Positions 44,664-56,039 are shown, numbered from the stretch's first letter. The stretch is DNA of 64,000 bases from Aspidapion aeneum (GCA_963576565.1 OY755045.1:7499477-7563476), one strand, 5' to 3'. Translations and numbers: made by a program. Notes: a model not told the origin generated them from the letters alone.

Positions 44664-45214
44664 CAAAGGCGGATCCAGAGGTGCTTCTCGGGGGGGGGGG
44701 GCACTTGAGGTGGCATTCTCTGTTGGTAAAAAACGCTACAAATTCAGGATAATTTAAAAGTGGTTGTAATTACGATGATAATAACACTAGACACGTTCAT
44801 GCGCCCATGGGTTTCATTCAAGCCTTAGATTTTTTAATATATTTTCTACATATTTGATGATAAAACACGAAAAATACCTTAAAATCAGGAGGCTTCGGGC
44901 CCCCCCAACCCCAAGCAGCGGCGTAGTTGCGAAAAAACATGATGACCTTCGCGGGTCGCAAGTTTTTTGAGCTTTGTAGCTGTCGGACTCCCCCACACAT
45001 GATGACCTTTTTTTTTTGTGGTCGCAGGATTTTTGAGAGGCGCCCTTTTTAGCTGTCGGCCCCCCCCCCAAGACACAGACACATTCCTGGGTGCGCCACT
45101 GCATTTTGAATTTTTATTAGCAAAAACCTTATTTTTGACACATTTTTTGTATATTCAAAAAATTCTCGGGGGGAGGCAAGTGCCCCTAGTGCCCCCCGCC
45201 TGGATCCGCCACTG
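44664..45214. mobile_element. hAT-type MITE (551 bp) carrying a nested MITE
   Basis: Ends CAAAGGCGGATCCAG and inverted CAGTGGCGGATCCAGGCGGG; target duplication GCCATAAG at 44656-44663 and 45215-45222 (perfect 8 bp). The middle (about 44805-45102) is a composite of the GGCGCACCCAGG family and part of the GCGGCGTAG family. The outer sequence matches 6640-6913. Confidence 0.87.
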
Positions 45215-45222
45215 GCCATAAG

Positions 45223-47209
45223 GATTGCATGGGAGAACAGACCAACGTTGCCAGTTTAGCCCAAATATCAGTATAATCCGCTACTTGGGTCGCGAACTGT
45301 CAACTTTTCAGTTTAATGTAAGTGCATTTATCAAACGGGGTGATAAACGACCAGAATAATACCTTAAAATTCTGCTTGTTCCTAAATGTAAATAATTCAC
45401 TTAGTTTTACAAACAATCTGAATTTTAAAGTGTTATTATTATTATTGATTTTTGTTTCACATTCACAAGTAAATTTTTTACACCACAGTTTACCAATCTA
45501 TTTTTGGTAAGCTAACTATTATTTAATTTTAGGTTTTATTTAACGTATTTTTAGTCTAACCCTAACAAAGGTAATGGTAGACCACAGTAAACGCACCACA
45601 GGTTGGTTATAGAACGCAGCCCAAGAAACATTTATTTGACTTACAACCCAATGAGACCTGCACTGACGTTGGATTTAGTGAAATATTAAGTTGCAAGATT
45701 GATTATGCGTTGAGCGACGTCACATTTATATCAAAACCGACGTTATTAAATATACGTCCGTTTTTTTAACGATCTCGAGACGTCAAATATTGCAACGCAA
45801 TATTCCATTGATTTCCCAACGTCGGTCTTACGTTCGTTTGTTCGACGTACAAAAACTCTAACCAGCCTAACAACCAACAGACGTCGGCGTCAGGTACCTC
45901 CGATGAAGACCCTAACCTCAGGCCTAAACTAGCGTTTAGTTTGGTTGGTGTATTTCCCGTAACTTTTACTGACCTATTCGACGTCCGTTCATATGGCCTA
46001 CGCGTCACATTTACAGCCTACTGTCATTTATAGACGCCCATAACCTAACAAAAAGTGCATTTGTTTGGTCAGGACGGCTACATGTCAGGACATGACGCAG
46101 TTTTATATCTTTTTTGGATTTTGGAAACCATATCGGTTTTATTTCCCTTAGATTTTTGGTATTTAAACAAACATTTCTAAAAACAAAAAAATATAAAAAA
46201 GAAACAATGATTTCGTCACTGCCTGACAGTTGACATCGCGGTAGTTAGCTTTGGGACCGTGGGCTTTACCTATTGTAGGCAAAAAAGAGCGGACGTTGAA
46301 TTCTATACCGAGATTTTGGTTAATATGATAGATATAGTTGCGAACCTAGAGTTTCAATCCGTTGGTAGGCCGACGCAAAATCATGCGGGGCGAACGTCCG
46401 AATTTAATGGGACGAAATACGTTTGCCAGACGTCGGACTTCCACTCTTTGGTTATCTTTCACAACCATAAGTGGAGACCCGGTCCGAATTGGTATATTAT
46501 TAGTTCACATTAAGTCAGACACTGAAATCCGCCATTCTGAAAAGGTTAGCGTCTGTCGGCCATTATAAAATATTTTTTCTTTTTCTAATTTTAAGTAGAA
46601 ATGAAGGAATAATTGCAAAATTAGTAACAAATTTGAGTTTAGTTAAGCAGCAAAACATTTTTTTTACAAAAATAAAATAATAATAAAAATTAGATCTATT
46701 AAAAAAATATGTATATTTTAGTAAATCTTGCATATTTCAGGAGCGCTTGCTTTTTTTAAAAGTATTTTAATCACATTTATCAATAAACATGCCTTCGTTG
46801 TAAAATTTTAGTTGGATTCCTGCTTTAAAATATAAATTATTAATATTCTAATACCGCCTTTCACGCATGACTATAATTGTCATTTGTAAAATGCACCCAT
46901 TTCTATGAGACTTGTTTAATAAGTTTAAAATATTTACTTATCAGGTATAATTTTAGTTACTTGACAGGAATTCTTTTTAGCAAAAACTATATATATTCTA
47001 GGCAATGGAAACGAAACCAAACGCAACTTACCTGTTTGCGACTAAATTTAAGTGACGGAGATCCAACTTACAATTACGTTGTTAATTGGTAAATTCTATT
47101 ACCTATAAGGTCAGATGCTGACGTCGTAGCGACCCGAATTTGTATTCCCCATTTAGGTGCAAACGTGGGTCGTCGGCGGTCGAAACGACGTCGGCACCCG
47201 ACGTCGCGT
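45223..47209. other. Non-coding region rich in GACGT words
   Basis: Between 45660 and 47220 the words GACGTC, ACGTC, GACGTT and AACGT recur far more often than elsewhere in this AT-rich window, notably 45670-46020, 46280-46450 and 47150-47250. Weak inverted relations are visible but I could not fix TIRs. No gene recognised. Confidence 0.4.
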
Positions 47210-47431
47210 TTATCGCAAGCAACGTATGCGTAACGTAATATGACGTCTAAATGCTGCTTGGGAGGAGGGTGGTCGAAACCTTAGGGGGCGGCAGAGGTGG
47301 TATTGAGCCTCAAAAGTAGTTCCGCGGAGCTCATTTAGTACTTTTTCAACACACATATCGTAATTATGAGTAGTAATGCCTTTTAAACTAAAAATAAAAA
47401 TTTTCAGAAAATATTGACGTAATGTTACTTT

Positions 47432-47518
47432 AAATGCTCGCAGGCGACATGCGCCACAGGCAAAAATATTGTCACCACTATATTTGTGACAAGTGGTATC
47501 TCTACCATATATGTCACA
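47432..47518 (-). pseudogene. Cysteine-rich remnant, possibly nuclear-receptor-like
   Basis: In an open minus-strand frame (47584 to 47210) residues 23-51 include CDIYGRDTTCHKYSG followed by FACGACRLRAF. The C...C...HxYSG...C-x2-C-R...F order resembles the first zinc module of a nuclear-receptor-type DNA-binding domain, but one Cys is replaced by Tyr and the next module is not visible. It could be chance or a decayed exon. Confidence 0.2.
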
Positions 47519-47678
47519 AGGTTTGTGGTTTAGTGCCCTTGTGACTGAGGAATTTAGGGTAATATGAAAATTAAGTAAAAACATTTATACATTTATTTTA
47601 TATAAGAAAAACAGATTACCAGGAACAATAGTTAAATAATGTAATAAGGGGATGCTGGTTGGAGAGAGTTGACCTAGG

Positions 47679-47926
47679 GGCCTTAAGGAATAGACCTTAT
47701 AGGCCGTAGAGAGTCGGCCTTATGGGCCATAAAGCGTAACCACCTTAGTGGGGTTTAACTTAGTTATGTTCAGTACGGACCACGTATTTCAGTGGTGTAC
47801 TGGGTGTGGTTAGTACGGACCACGTATTTCAGTGGTGTACTGGGTGTGGTTAGTAGGGACCACGTATTTCAGTGGTATACTGGGTTGATCACTTGTAAGA
47901 GTGATGCCGGTCTATTGTCCAGCATC
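47679..47926. repeat. Chain of eight stem-loops including a 3x40-bp tandem repeat
   Basis: In order: GGCCTTAAGG with CCTTATAGGCC (47679-47705); GGCC-TTATG-GGCC (47716-47728); CCAC-CTTA-GTGG (47740-47751); three 40-bp units at about 47769-47888 each folding as AGTAC, CCAC, loop, GTGG, GTACT (third unit mutated); ATCACT-TGTAAG-AGTGAT (47888-47905); GATGC with GCATC (47903-47926). No protein frame accounts for it. It may be a structured RNA or a terminal region of an unknown element. Confidence 0.65.
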
Positions 47927-48611
47927 GGCTTTTATAGATGAAATTTGTGCATACTCAGCAATATTGATTGTTGCTACGTTTTTATAGTGGTTTAATTAAA
48001 TTTTAAACTATTTTATAACAATATTTTAAATACAAAAGGAACATTTTTAAACAAAAATTGATACAACAAGAAAAGTTGATAGTAAAGTTGATATTTTTAA
48101 GGTAAAATTGGTTAAATAATACTTTTAACTAACCATTTTGTTAACCGAAAATCTAATGCCGACATAAAACTTGTGTATCATATTGGGCTAAAATCGTTTG
48201 AAGTGTTCTTGAGTTATCGTGTATTGAGATTTATTTTATTATCCGATCTAGGTGTTTTAGGAACTAAATAACTTACATTTAATAAAAATTTTTAAATAAA
48301 ATGTTCACGCTTTTAATAGTCCACTTCTTATATGGTAACAAGTGATAAAAAAATGTTTTAGACTTTCTGTCCCTAGACGAGTGCGAGCGCGTGCGCCTGT
48401 AGTAATTTATCAAGGTTACCTTTGACAACCCTGCAAAGCTTCCTGCGGGACTCGGGCGTATCGTGGTCTCTTTTTAATAAATGCTATACTCTATCTGTTT
48501 TTTATCCTCTTATGAAAATTTATACCCTCAGATGTGAACTTGTTCTATGGTCTTATTAACCGGGTAGTCATAAAACAACCCAGATCATAGAAAGACAAGA
48601 AATTATTCCCT
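47927..48611. other. No gene recognised
   Basis: AT-rich; ATGCCGACATAAAA near 48155 also occurs at the very start of the window. Confidence 0.4.
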
Positions 48612-48957
48612 TATCAATTTGGTTTTTGAGACAAGCATTCCACGTTAGACGAAGTACACAGAATTACTAATATAATAGAAAAAGCACTAGAAGAGGAAAA
48701 AGTTTTTACTGCAGTCTTTCTAGATGTGGCACAAGACCTTAATTTTAAATTAAAATGTTTTTTGGCAAAACTATATTCTGATATTTTGGAATCATACATA
48801 TCTGATAGACATTTCAGAGTAAAACAGGAAGATTCATACTCAAATTTAGGAGAAATTCAAACAGGCGTGTCACAAGATAGCGTACTAGGTCCTTATTTAT
48901 TATTCACTTGCGATTTCTCAAAGCAAGAAAATGGTCACGCAACATTTGCCGATAATT
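48612..48957 (+). pseudogene. Jockey-like reverse transcriptase fragment
   Basis: Encodes YQFGF (stop) DKHSTLDEVHRITNIIEKAL, then EEEKVFTAVFLDV, an internal deletion, ILESYISDRHFRVKQEDSYS, GEIQTGVSQDSVLGPYLLFT and HATFADN. QFGFR-x-x-HST, FLDV and VSQDSVLGP are Jockey-type reverse transcriptase motifs. The final FADN replaces FADDT, so the catalytic Asp pair is broken. Confidence 0.82.
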
Positions 48958-49989
48958 GACGGTAGAAGGATGCAGTCACCGAAGTTCACAGTTGGACCAC
49001 AAAGTGACGAATAAAATATTATGAAATCAAATCAATTCGTGTTGATTTTAGGAACCTATTTATATACGCAAATTGTAATAGAAAAAAGTAATCTACAAAA
49101 CAAAATACCTACTGCTTAAACCAAAAAACAATAGAAGCTTAAGGACGCCCTCTTGAAAAATTCCAAACCGTATTTTGTCCTCACTCAGCACATATTACAC
49201 GGTAGCATTTGTCGTCGACATAACATGACACCTATGCGGACAAAGCCAACTAGATAGGAATTAGCATTGAAATTTGTCGATACGTAAATGGCTTAGGAAG
49301 AATTTTAAACAATTGAACGCGATGACAAATGAAAAATTGTTTCTTAAGTAGAATCTATCGGCAAAGAATTTGAAGAAGTCTGAGGTGTTCTTTTTTAATT
49401 CAACAAAACAAATGCAGAATTTAAGTACGTAATAAGCAAAAGAACTGTCAGTCTTAGAGAAATATAATGTATTATATATTATATTTGCATATAAATGGCA
49501 AAGTTTTGAAAGGTAGTTACGTAGGTATGACAAAAAACACAACTACGGCATTTGTTTCACAGCCAACTAAGTGAGAAACAATTTTTTTAATAAATTCACA
49601 TTTTTCGTCATCCAAAGATAGGCTTATTATACATGGTTGAAAAGCTACTTTTATGCTCTATTTATTGAAGTATAAATCCAATATGGCGGTCATAAAAAAC
49701 AACAAAGTTGGCTATGGTTTCAAAAAAACAAAAAGGCCAAGACAAAAATTGTTAGCGGCAATATTTCAATAGCAAGATGGAGGCAATATTTCAGTTTTTC
49801 AAAAAATAAAATGTTTAGTTTTTGCTCGATATTTCAAAAACCCCTGTAGATATTTTTAATTTTGATACTGCATCTGATTGGGCTTAGAATAGCACAACTT
49901 TTTTCTCATTTAAACAAACTCGTATCTCTTATCGTTTCCAAATCCCCATGTAGTTGCTGTTATTTGAGACACCCTATATATAGATCAGT
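48958..49989. other. No gene recognised
   Basis: AT-rich with short open frames and no motif. AATATTTCA words recur at 49760-49840. Confidence 0.4.
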
Positions 49990-50760
49990 TTATAATGTTC
50001 TCCGCCGTCTTCTGATTTCCAGTCTCCATTTGTCTCAGTTCTTCCAGAGATTCTACTATCCATCTACTCCTCTTTCTCTAATGTCTCTGTCTATTCCTTT
50101 TCTCCAACTTAGTCTTCCTCTCTTTCTTCTTCCCTGTGGTGTATAATTTAGTATTTTCCTTGAGATTCTCTCTTCCGCAATTCTTTGTACCTGTCCATAC
50201 CCTCTAAGTTGGTTAATTTGTATGTCTTCCGTTATTTTGTGTTTAACATCCATAATTTCTCGAATTGTCTCATTTCTCACTCTTTCCAGTTTTGATTTTC
50301 CGGCAGTGGCTTCAAGAGACTTGCGAGCTTTTTCTTTTGGGGAACATACTTCACTACCATAATCGATGACACATTTCACTATGCTTTTGTAAATTCTATG
50401 TTTGTTCTGTTTTGATACAGCCTTATCCCAGAGAATCCTGTTGTGTTGTCTAATTGCTTGTCTTCCTTGGTTATTTCTGTGTCTGATTCCTTTCCCTAAA
50501 CTTTTTGCATTGTTTTATCTGATATTGTTGTCCAAGATAAGGTCCTGTTGCTCCCCACTAATGCACATATATTCCGTTTATCGTATTCTTCAATTAATTT
50601 ACGGGTCATATATTCTAAATCGTCGTAATATTGAGCCAGGACTGTTTGATCATCAGCGAAGCAAAGAATATACAGTACATAATCGTTCAGTGATATTCTC
50701 ATCTGTGTGATAAGCAACCTTTCTTAAGACCTTTGTTGATTTTAAACGCCGTTGATAATA
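49990..50760 (-). pseudogene. LINE-E, a relative of LINE-A
   Basis: From about 50760 the minus strand encodes NKGLKKGCLS, a deletion, then YVLYILCFADDQTVLAQYYD and DLEYMTRKLIEEYDK. After a gap come HNRILWDKAVSKQNKHRIYK, IVKCVIDYGSEVCSPKEKAR, EATAGKSKLERVRNETIREI and QGRRKRGRLSWRKGIDRDIR, ending with KWRLEIRRRRRT near 49995. FADDQ is intact, but deletions remove much of the domain. It shows about the same order of blocks as LINE-A with many substitutions. Confidence 0.8.
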
Positions 50761-50907
50761 ACTGCTGGCCCTTATTACTATCAATAAGTCTTTAGTATCT
50801 TTTCTTAATGCCTCTACGCTACAAATGTTTGCAGGAACATCAACTGGGGTAGTAAATGTCCAATTACACATAGTTGCACCTGTCAATATCAAAACAAATT
50901 GCAATAA

Positions 50908-50932
50908 AGAAGAAAAAGAAGAAGAAGAAGAA
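50908..50932. repeat. Short (GAA)n-type repeat
   Basis: Imperfect GAAGAAAAAGAAGAAGAAG run. Confidence 0.8.
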
Positions 50933-51109
50933 GCAATACACATATACACACAAGAGAGTTTACAATATATCCTGGCTCATGTTAACCTGTTATTATAAAT
51001 ACTAAAGAATGGTCCCATTGTTTGAAATTAAACTATGATATTGTATGATATAAATAATTGCTAGGAGCTTCATTGTTTTCATTCCAGGGGCTCGTTTGAA
51101 TGCATGTCT

Positions 51110-51985
51110 TGCTTGGGCAACTTATAACCAATCCTTTTCTATTTATCTATCTATTTATCTTCGACACTTCTCTGTCTGTCGCCGTGTTCATCCATCTAGT
51201 TCCCGCATGTTTCTTCAAATCGCCCGTCCATCTCATTTGGGGTCTTCCCTACTTCTTTTATTTTCCCAAGGTCTCCAGTTTACAATACATTTGTTCCATC
51301 AATCGTCTGTTTTTATGATATTATGACCGCCAAATTTCCGTCTTAATTTTGCTGCCTCTATTTTCCTTTATTCCTTTTTCTATCTCTTAGCTTTACATGT
51401 AACATTTGTCTTTCTAAAAATCTTTGCGCTTTTGTTATCTTTGATTTTGTAAGTGTTTAGGTCGGAGATCCATAGATGAGTACAGAAAGGATACATTAGT
51501 TACACACTTTCGTTTTGAGGTACTGAGGATATTTTTTATTTTTTAATAAGTAGGTTAATTCACCGAATGCTGCTCAGTCTAATCTTACTCGCCTCTTGAC
51601 TTTAGCTGTTGTTCGGTTTTCTTTTTTAAGTTTTTAATATGTCCCAGATATATTTATTCCTCTACTTGTTCTGATCGTGATATCTTTATCTGTGTTTGTT
51701 ATGATTTTAGTTTTAGTGTAGTTAATACTCAAGCCTATATCTTTAGCTGCTGTGTCCAGTTCTTCCAGCATTTTTATCAGTTCTTCTTTCTTATCTGTTA
51801 TTAAGACGATATTGTCACCATTTCTTAGGTGGTTCAAGTACTGTCCGCTTACTTTGGTGCCTATTTCTGCCCAGTCTAAGTTTTTTAAGACATCTTCTAG
51901 GGCCTGGTTAAATAGTTTAGGGAATATTGTGTCACCCTGTTTGAAATATCTTATGCGGATTGGTTCCTTCGTGGATTTTGATTGA
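51110..51985 (-). pseudogene. LINE-F fragment with altered catalytic motif
   Basis: The minus strand encodes RYFKQGDTIFPKLFNQALED, then YLNHLRNGDNIVLITDKKEE and LIKMLEELDTAAKDIGLSIN. LRNGDNIVLI stands where this LINE type has LRFADDIVLI, so the catalytic Asp pair is changed to D-N with a mutated context. Downstream the frame is broken; recognisable pieces include QYLKTKVCNQCILSVLIYGS and the C-terminal RFEETCGN/MDEHGDRQRS region out of frame. Confidence 0.82.
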
Positions 51986-51989
51986 TGAT

Positions 51990-53424
51990 GCTTCGTTATA
52001 TATAAAAAAAATCTTTTTACTTCCGTAAATTGCTAAAAAATATATAAGAGCAAAGATTTGTATTATCAAGACAAGATTTTAAAATTGCTTTTGTTTTATT
52101 TTTAATGAAATTACTAAGCTAGCTAACTGTGAAAAAGAAATGAACCAAGAAAAATGTGTTGAATTAAAAACGGCAGAGAAAGTTACCCTAGAATTATAAG
52201 AATCACATTTAGACCAAAGGTATGAAAAACAGTCAGTAATCACCAGCTGTTAAAATAGAAAAAGTATGTTAAAAAGAAAAAATATTGCCGAAATCTTGAG
52301 AAAGACAAGAAATACAAAGTAATAATAGCATTGAAGTCAGAAACAAAATAGCTTAAAATCATTTTCATTTTTTAGCTTAGAAGATGCTGTGTTAAGGAGA
52401 AGATAAGGTAAACAAAATATACAATTGCAAATAACAAAAAAAGCTACTCCACTTAAAAGGGAAGCAGAACATCAACTTATTGATAATTTAAAATTGGTAG
52501 TTAAAACACTAGAATAACTAATGTTAACTCGGGGAAAATCTCAAAATGAACACACAACAGAAATAATAATAACTATGCTAAAGAAAAAATTGTTAAATTT
52601 TCCGTTAACATAACTGACACAGTCGAGATAAGTAGATGTTGTGGCAATGATACCTGATAAAAATAAAAGTTATTTGCTTTAAATTGTAAAAGCTCTCGGT
52701 AGGAAGAAGTTATTTGAAATCGAATGTAAAGAAAGACGGGAGAAATATATTAGCCGAAAATTAAGAGGAGCATTGCTTGATCAAAAAATGCTAAAACTAA
52801 AAGATTGAGCAAAAGAATGACGGGGACCAGGAATAACAAGAAATAGGTACAAAAAGCTAGCGAAGAATTACAATAAAGATGCAAAAATAAAGGGCTCGGA
52901 CAAGAGTTTAAAAGGTCAATAAAAAAAATATTTGATGTAGGCTCGGGCGAAATTGGAAGCAAGTGCGGCCCTGTTGGGGCCGTAAAGGATGATCACGATC
53001 GCTTTGTGATCAATTAAAGGTCTTGCTTGATTACGTTACCTTTATAGAAAATTATAATTGATCATTACGTACTTATACCTTATAGTTATTTATTTATTAG
53101 AGGGAACAATTTTGTAGTTTGTTAATCAATTAAGTAATAGAGATTCAAGACAATCATCGATTTCTTCTTCTCCTTCTTCGGCCTCTAGTCCTTGGAGTTG
53201 ATTGTGCTTCGGTTTTGATTTTTCACAGTTCTGATTTCGTTTCAACTAAGTTCTTATATTCGCTGCTCTTAGAAGGAGAAGCTTCTTCATTAGCTGAATG
53301 TTGGTTCTGATCTTCCATGTATCATCCTTGCTTTGAATCAAAGTATCGTACTCTTTGGTGTATATTTCGGTCATAAACTGGTTTTATGACTTAATGGAAT
53401 TTGCTACTCTTAGTTTTTAGTAAG
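51990..53424. other. No gene recognised
   Basis: Purine-rich AT DNA; GATCACGATCGCTTTGTGATC near 52992 is an imperfect palindrome. A minus-strand acidic frame near 53310-53160 (MEDQNQHSANEEASPSKSSE) is not recognised. Confidence 0.4.
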
Positions 53425-54335
53425 TATTATAAAAAAATTGAAAAGAAAAGAAGACGAAAAATAAAAAATAACAAAATACAAAAAAATCAAAACCAATTTA
53501 AAAAATTATAAAAAATTAAAATTAAAAATAAACAAAAAAAAATTAATAAAGAAAAGAAACAGATCAAAAAAGAAAAGTAAAAAAAACATTAAAAATTTTA
53601 ATAAAAAAGAAAAAATAAAAAACAAAAAAAAATTAATAAATAAGAAAAAAATATGAAAATCAAAATAATTGATATAAAAAATAAAAAAAAATCAAATTAA
53701 GAAAACTGGTATGAAAATCATAATAAGACCAAACAAAAAAAACTAAAATAAAAATTTAAAAAAAAATGGGAAAACCAATAATCAACAAAAAAGACGATAA
53801 AAAATAGAAAAAAAGTAAAAATAAAAAAGATAAAAAAAATTAAATAATAATTCAAAATATTATCTAATTATAAAGAAGAAATAAAAAAAGATACAAGAAA
53901 ATATAAAAAAATTATAAATTAAAGAAATCTATTTTTTTTTTATTATATGAAAGTAAAAAAGCACAATATGAAAACTTTAAAAGAAAAATAAAACATATAT
54001 AAAAATTAAAAAAATAGAAAACTAAAAAATTAAATAAAAAAATAAAATAAAAAACAAAAAATTTAAACAGAAGTACTAAAAAAATAACAAAATAAAAATA
54101 AAAAAATGTCAAAATAAGGAATAACGATTCAAATTAAACAAAGACTAAAAATAAATGAAAAATTAAAAGAAATAGATAAAAAAAGGAAAATAAAATATTA
54201 ATTATTATCATAATAAAAAAAATATTAAAAAAATATGGAGTTAAAATATAAAAAGGGAAAAATATAATATATAAAAAATTAAATAACAAAAAAAATAAAA
54301 AAATAGATAAGCAAAAGATAAAAATAATTAAAAAA
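53425..54335. repeat. A-rich low-complexity tract (about 900 bp)
   Basis: Dominated by A with scattered T and G and almost no C on the plus strand, without fixed period. It ends shortly before the hammerhead region. Confidence 0.85.
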
Positions 54336-54379
54336 AATATGTATATAGGCTAATCGGGTAAAAAGGAGTTTTTGTTTCT

Positions 54380-54415
54380 TTCATATTTTTCCGTGGGTAG
54401 CTTGAAAGCTTAACC
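54380..54415. repeat. Hairpin next to the hammerhead
   Basis: CCGTG, GGTAGCTT-like and AGCTT/AAGCT words fold on each other; it lies about 40 bp downstream of the ribozyme on its strand. Confidence 0.5.
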
Positions 54416-54455
54416 TCACGGGGCCGGGGGTCCAAGATCTAATGGACACCTAATA

Positions 54456-54503
54456 AGTGTTGACAGTTAACTGTTTCGTCCTTAAGGGACTCCTCAGAAC
54501 ACT
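54456..54503 (-). ncRNA. Hammerhead ribozyme, type I (minimal motif)
   Basis: Read 5' to 3' on the minus strand: stem I strand AGTGTT (54503-54498); conserved CTGAGGA (54497-54491); stem II GTCC, loop CTTAA, GGAC (54490-54478); GAAA (54477-54474); stem III CAG, loop TTAA, CTG (54473-54464) closed by the A15.1-U16.1 pair; cleavage-site C at 54462; stem I strand AACACT (54461-54456). Every core position of the hammerhead consensus (CUGANGA, GAAA, UH at the cleavage site, first G-C pair of stem II) is present. Outside, ATTAGA and TCTAAT can extend stem I past an internal loop, the usual place of tertiary contacts. Such ribozymes occur in Penelope-like elements, retrozymes and some SINEs; no such coding region is seen beside it. 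Confidence 0.82.
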
Positions 54504-55230
54504 GCTTGGTCAATGTTAATTAGATGGTTTGGTCTCTAATCCTATGTAAATAGTGAGAAACCTCTCGCAAGAAGCGCCATCTACCGAGATACGAGAGAAA
54601 CTAGAACAAGAGCAGGTGAAAATGAACTGCTATACATATTGATCAATGAAAAGATCGATTGTAAAGAAAAAGAAACAAACCATCCGTGATCTCCGACAGC
54701 TCTTCTGTCTTTCAGGCCAGATCACTAAATTTCACGTTTGTTAGTATTATTTGGCTCCGCTGATTGATGCTCACGTGTCTGATGGCGGGTTAAAAACGCT
54801 AATCAGCGTTCATCTGGAATCTGAACATGTTTATTTCCTTATTATTGTTTCCATAGCTCATTTATTGCCATTTATTTAAGTGCTTTCGGTACACTGCCAA
54901 GTCTATATACATAATATGCAAGAATTAAATAGCATTTAATTGTCCTGATTTTTTCAAGCTCACCGACCAAATCAAGTACACAATTGTCAATTAGCATAAT
55001 AGTTGTAAAAACAGCTTACAATAAACGTATAGTGTGTTCTGTAAGTGATCCAAATGTTTATTAATGAGGCATTGTTTGGAGTTCTCTGTAAGTGTTAAAT
55101 TGTGGACTGCTCGCCGTTGACAAATATAACTGGTTTTGTTTTTGTCTCAAAGTGTGACTGGGCAGAAAACTGGTTGAGTTGATAAAATGTCAAAATAATT
55201 ATGTTTGCATTACTTAGAATAAATTCGATC
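54504..55230. other. Non-coding flank of the hammerhead
   Basis: Contains an 8-bp inverted pair CGCTGATT (54758) and AATCAGCG (54801). No coding family recognised. Confidence 0.4.
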
Positions 55231-55605
55231 ATAACAAAAACGTTTCATGTAAAAAAAGTACGTGAAAATGGTGTTTTCCATAAAAAGGATTGGGATAAAA
55301 GTAAAGCCAAGTTATCCAATACAAATTTCAAAATGAAAGGTTCTTACTCGTTTGTAAATGTTTTTTTAATTTTTGCTATTCCAGCCAAACTTATTTATGT
55401 TCAATTTAGCACTGTGCCTAAGAGTCATTTGCAGCCGTAATAACCAAGTTTAGAAAAACATATAAGAAAACTAGGTTAAACTAGTAAGAACCTTTCATTT
55501 TGAAATTTGTATTGGAGAACTTGGCTTTAGTTTTATCTCAATTCTTTTTAAGGCATACCACATTCGCGTACTTGGCCTTTTTTTTACATTAAATGTTTTT
55601 GTAAT
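55231..55605. mobile_element. Foldback element with about 130-bp arms
   Basis: The left arm (to about 55350) and the right arm (55475-55605) are inverted copies sharing GTACGTGAAAATGG/GCGTACTTGG-type, AAAGTAAAGCCAAGTT and CAAAATGAAAGGTTCTTAC words. Arms of the same family occur singly at 38450 and 41640. Confidence 0.65.
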
Positions 55606-56039
55606 GATTTCACTCCTTTGGATAATATTTAAGTTTTAAAGTAGTAAAATATGCGGAATATTGTTCAAAATTTTTCCAATGCCTTATTAAAAATGTTAAG
55701 GTTTTTTTATTTTTTTCTTATGGTTTTATCGTAGTTCTTATCAGCCTTCTAAAGCTCAGCTCCCTAGCGTTTCTGGAAATGAGCAATGTACTTTTACATA
55801 ACTTTACATTTATAGGGGAGGGTAGCAAGTTAAAATTTTGGGGTTTTTAAATTTTTTCCTTTAGTTTGTCATATTTCCTATCAGTCTGCCAAAGCTCAGC
55901 TCTCTAGCGCTTCTGGAAGTGGGTAATGGTAATTTTACATAACTTTACATATATAGGGGACGGGAGTAAATTGGAATTTTGAGTTTTTTGATTTTTTCCA
56001 AAAGTTTGGTTACAATTTATATCAGTGTGCCAAATTTGA
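55606..56039. other. No gene recognised; local 170-bp duplication
   Basis: Two copies of a segment with AAAGCTCAGCTC and AGCGYTTCTGGAA words (about 55750-55830 and 55890-55970), each followed by ATAGGGGA. Not assigned. Confidence 0.5.

Noticed and set aside
47769..47888. CRISPR array (three 40-bp repeats)
   Set aside because: The units are directly abutting with no spacers and each folds as a hairpin.
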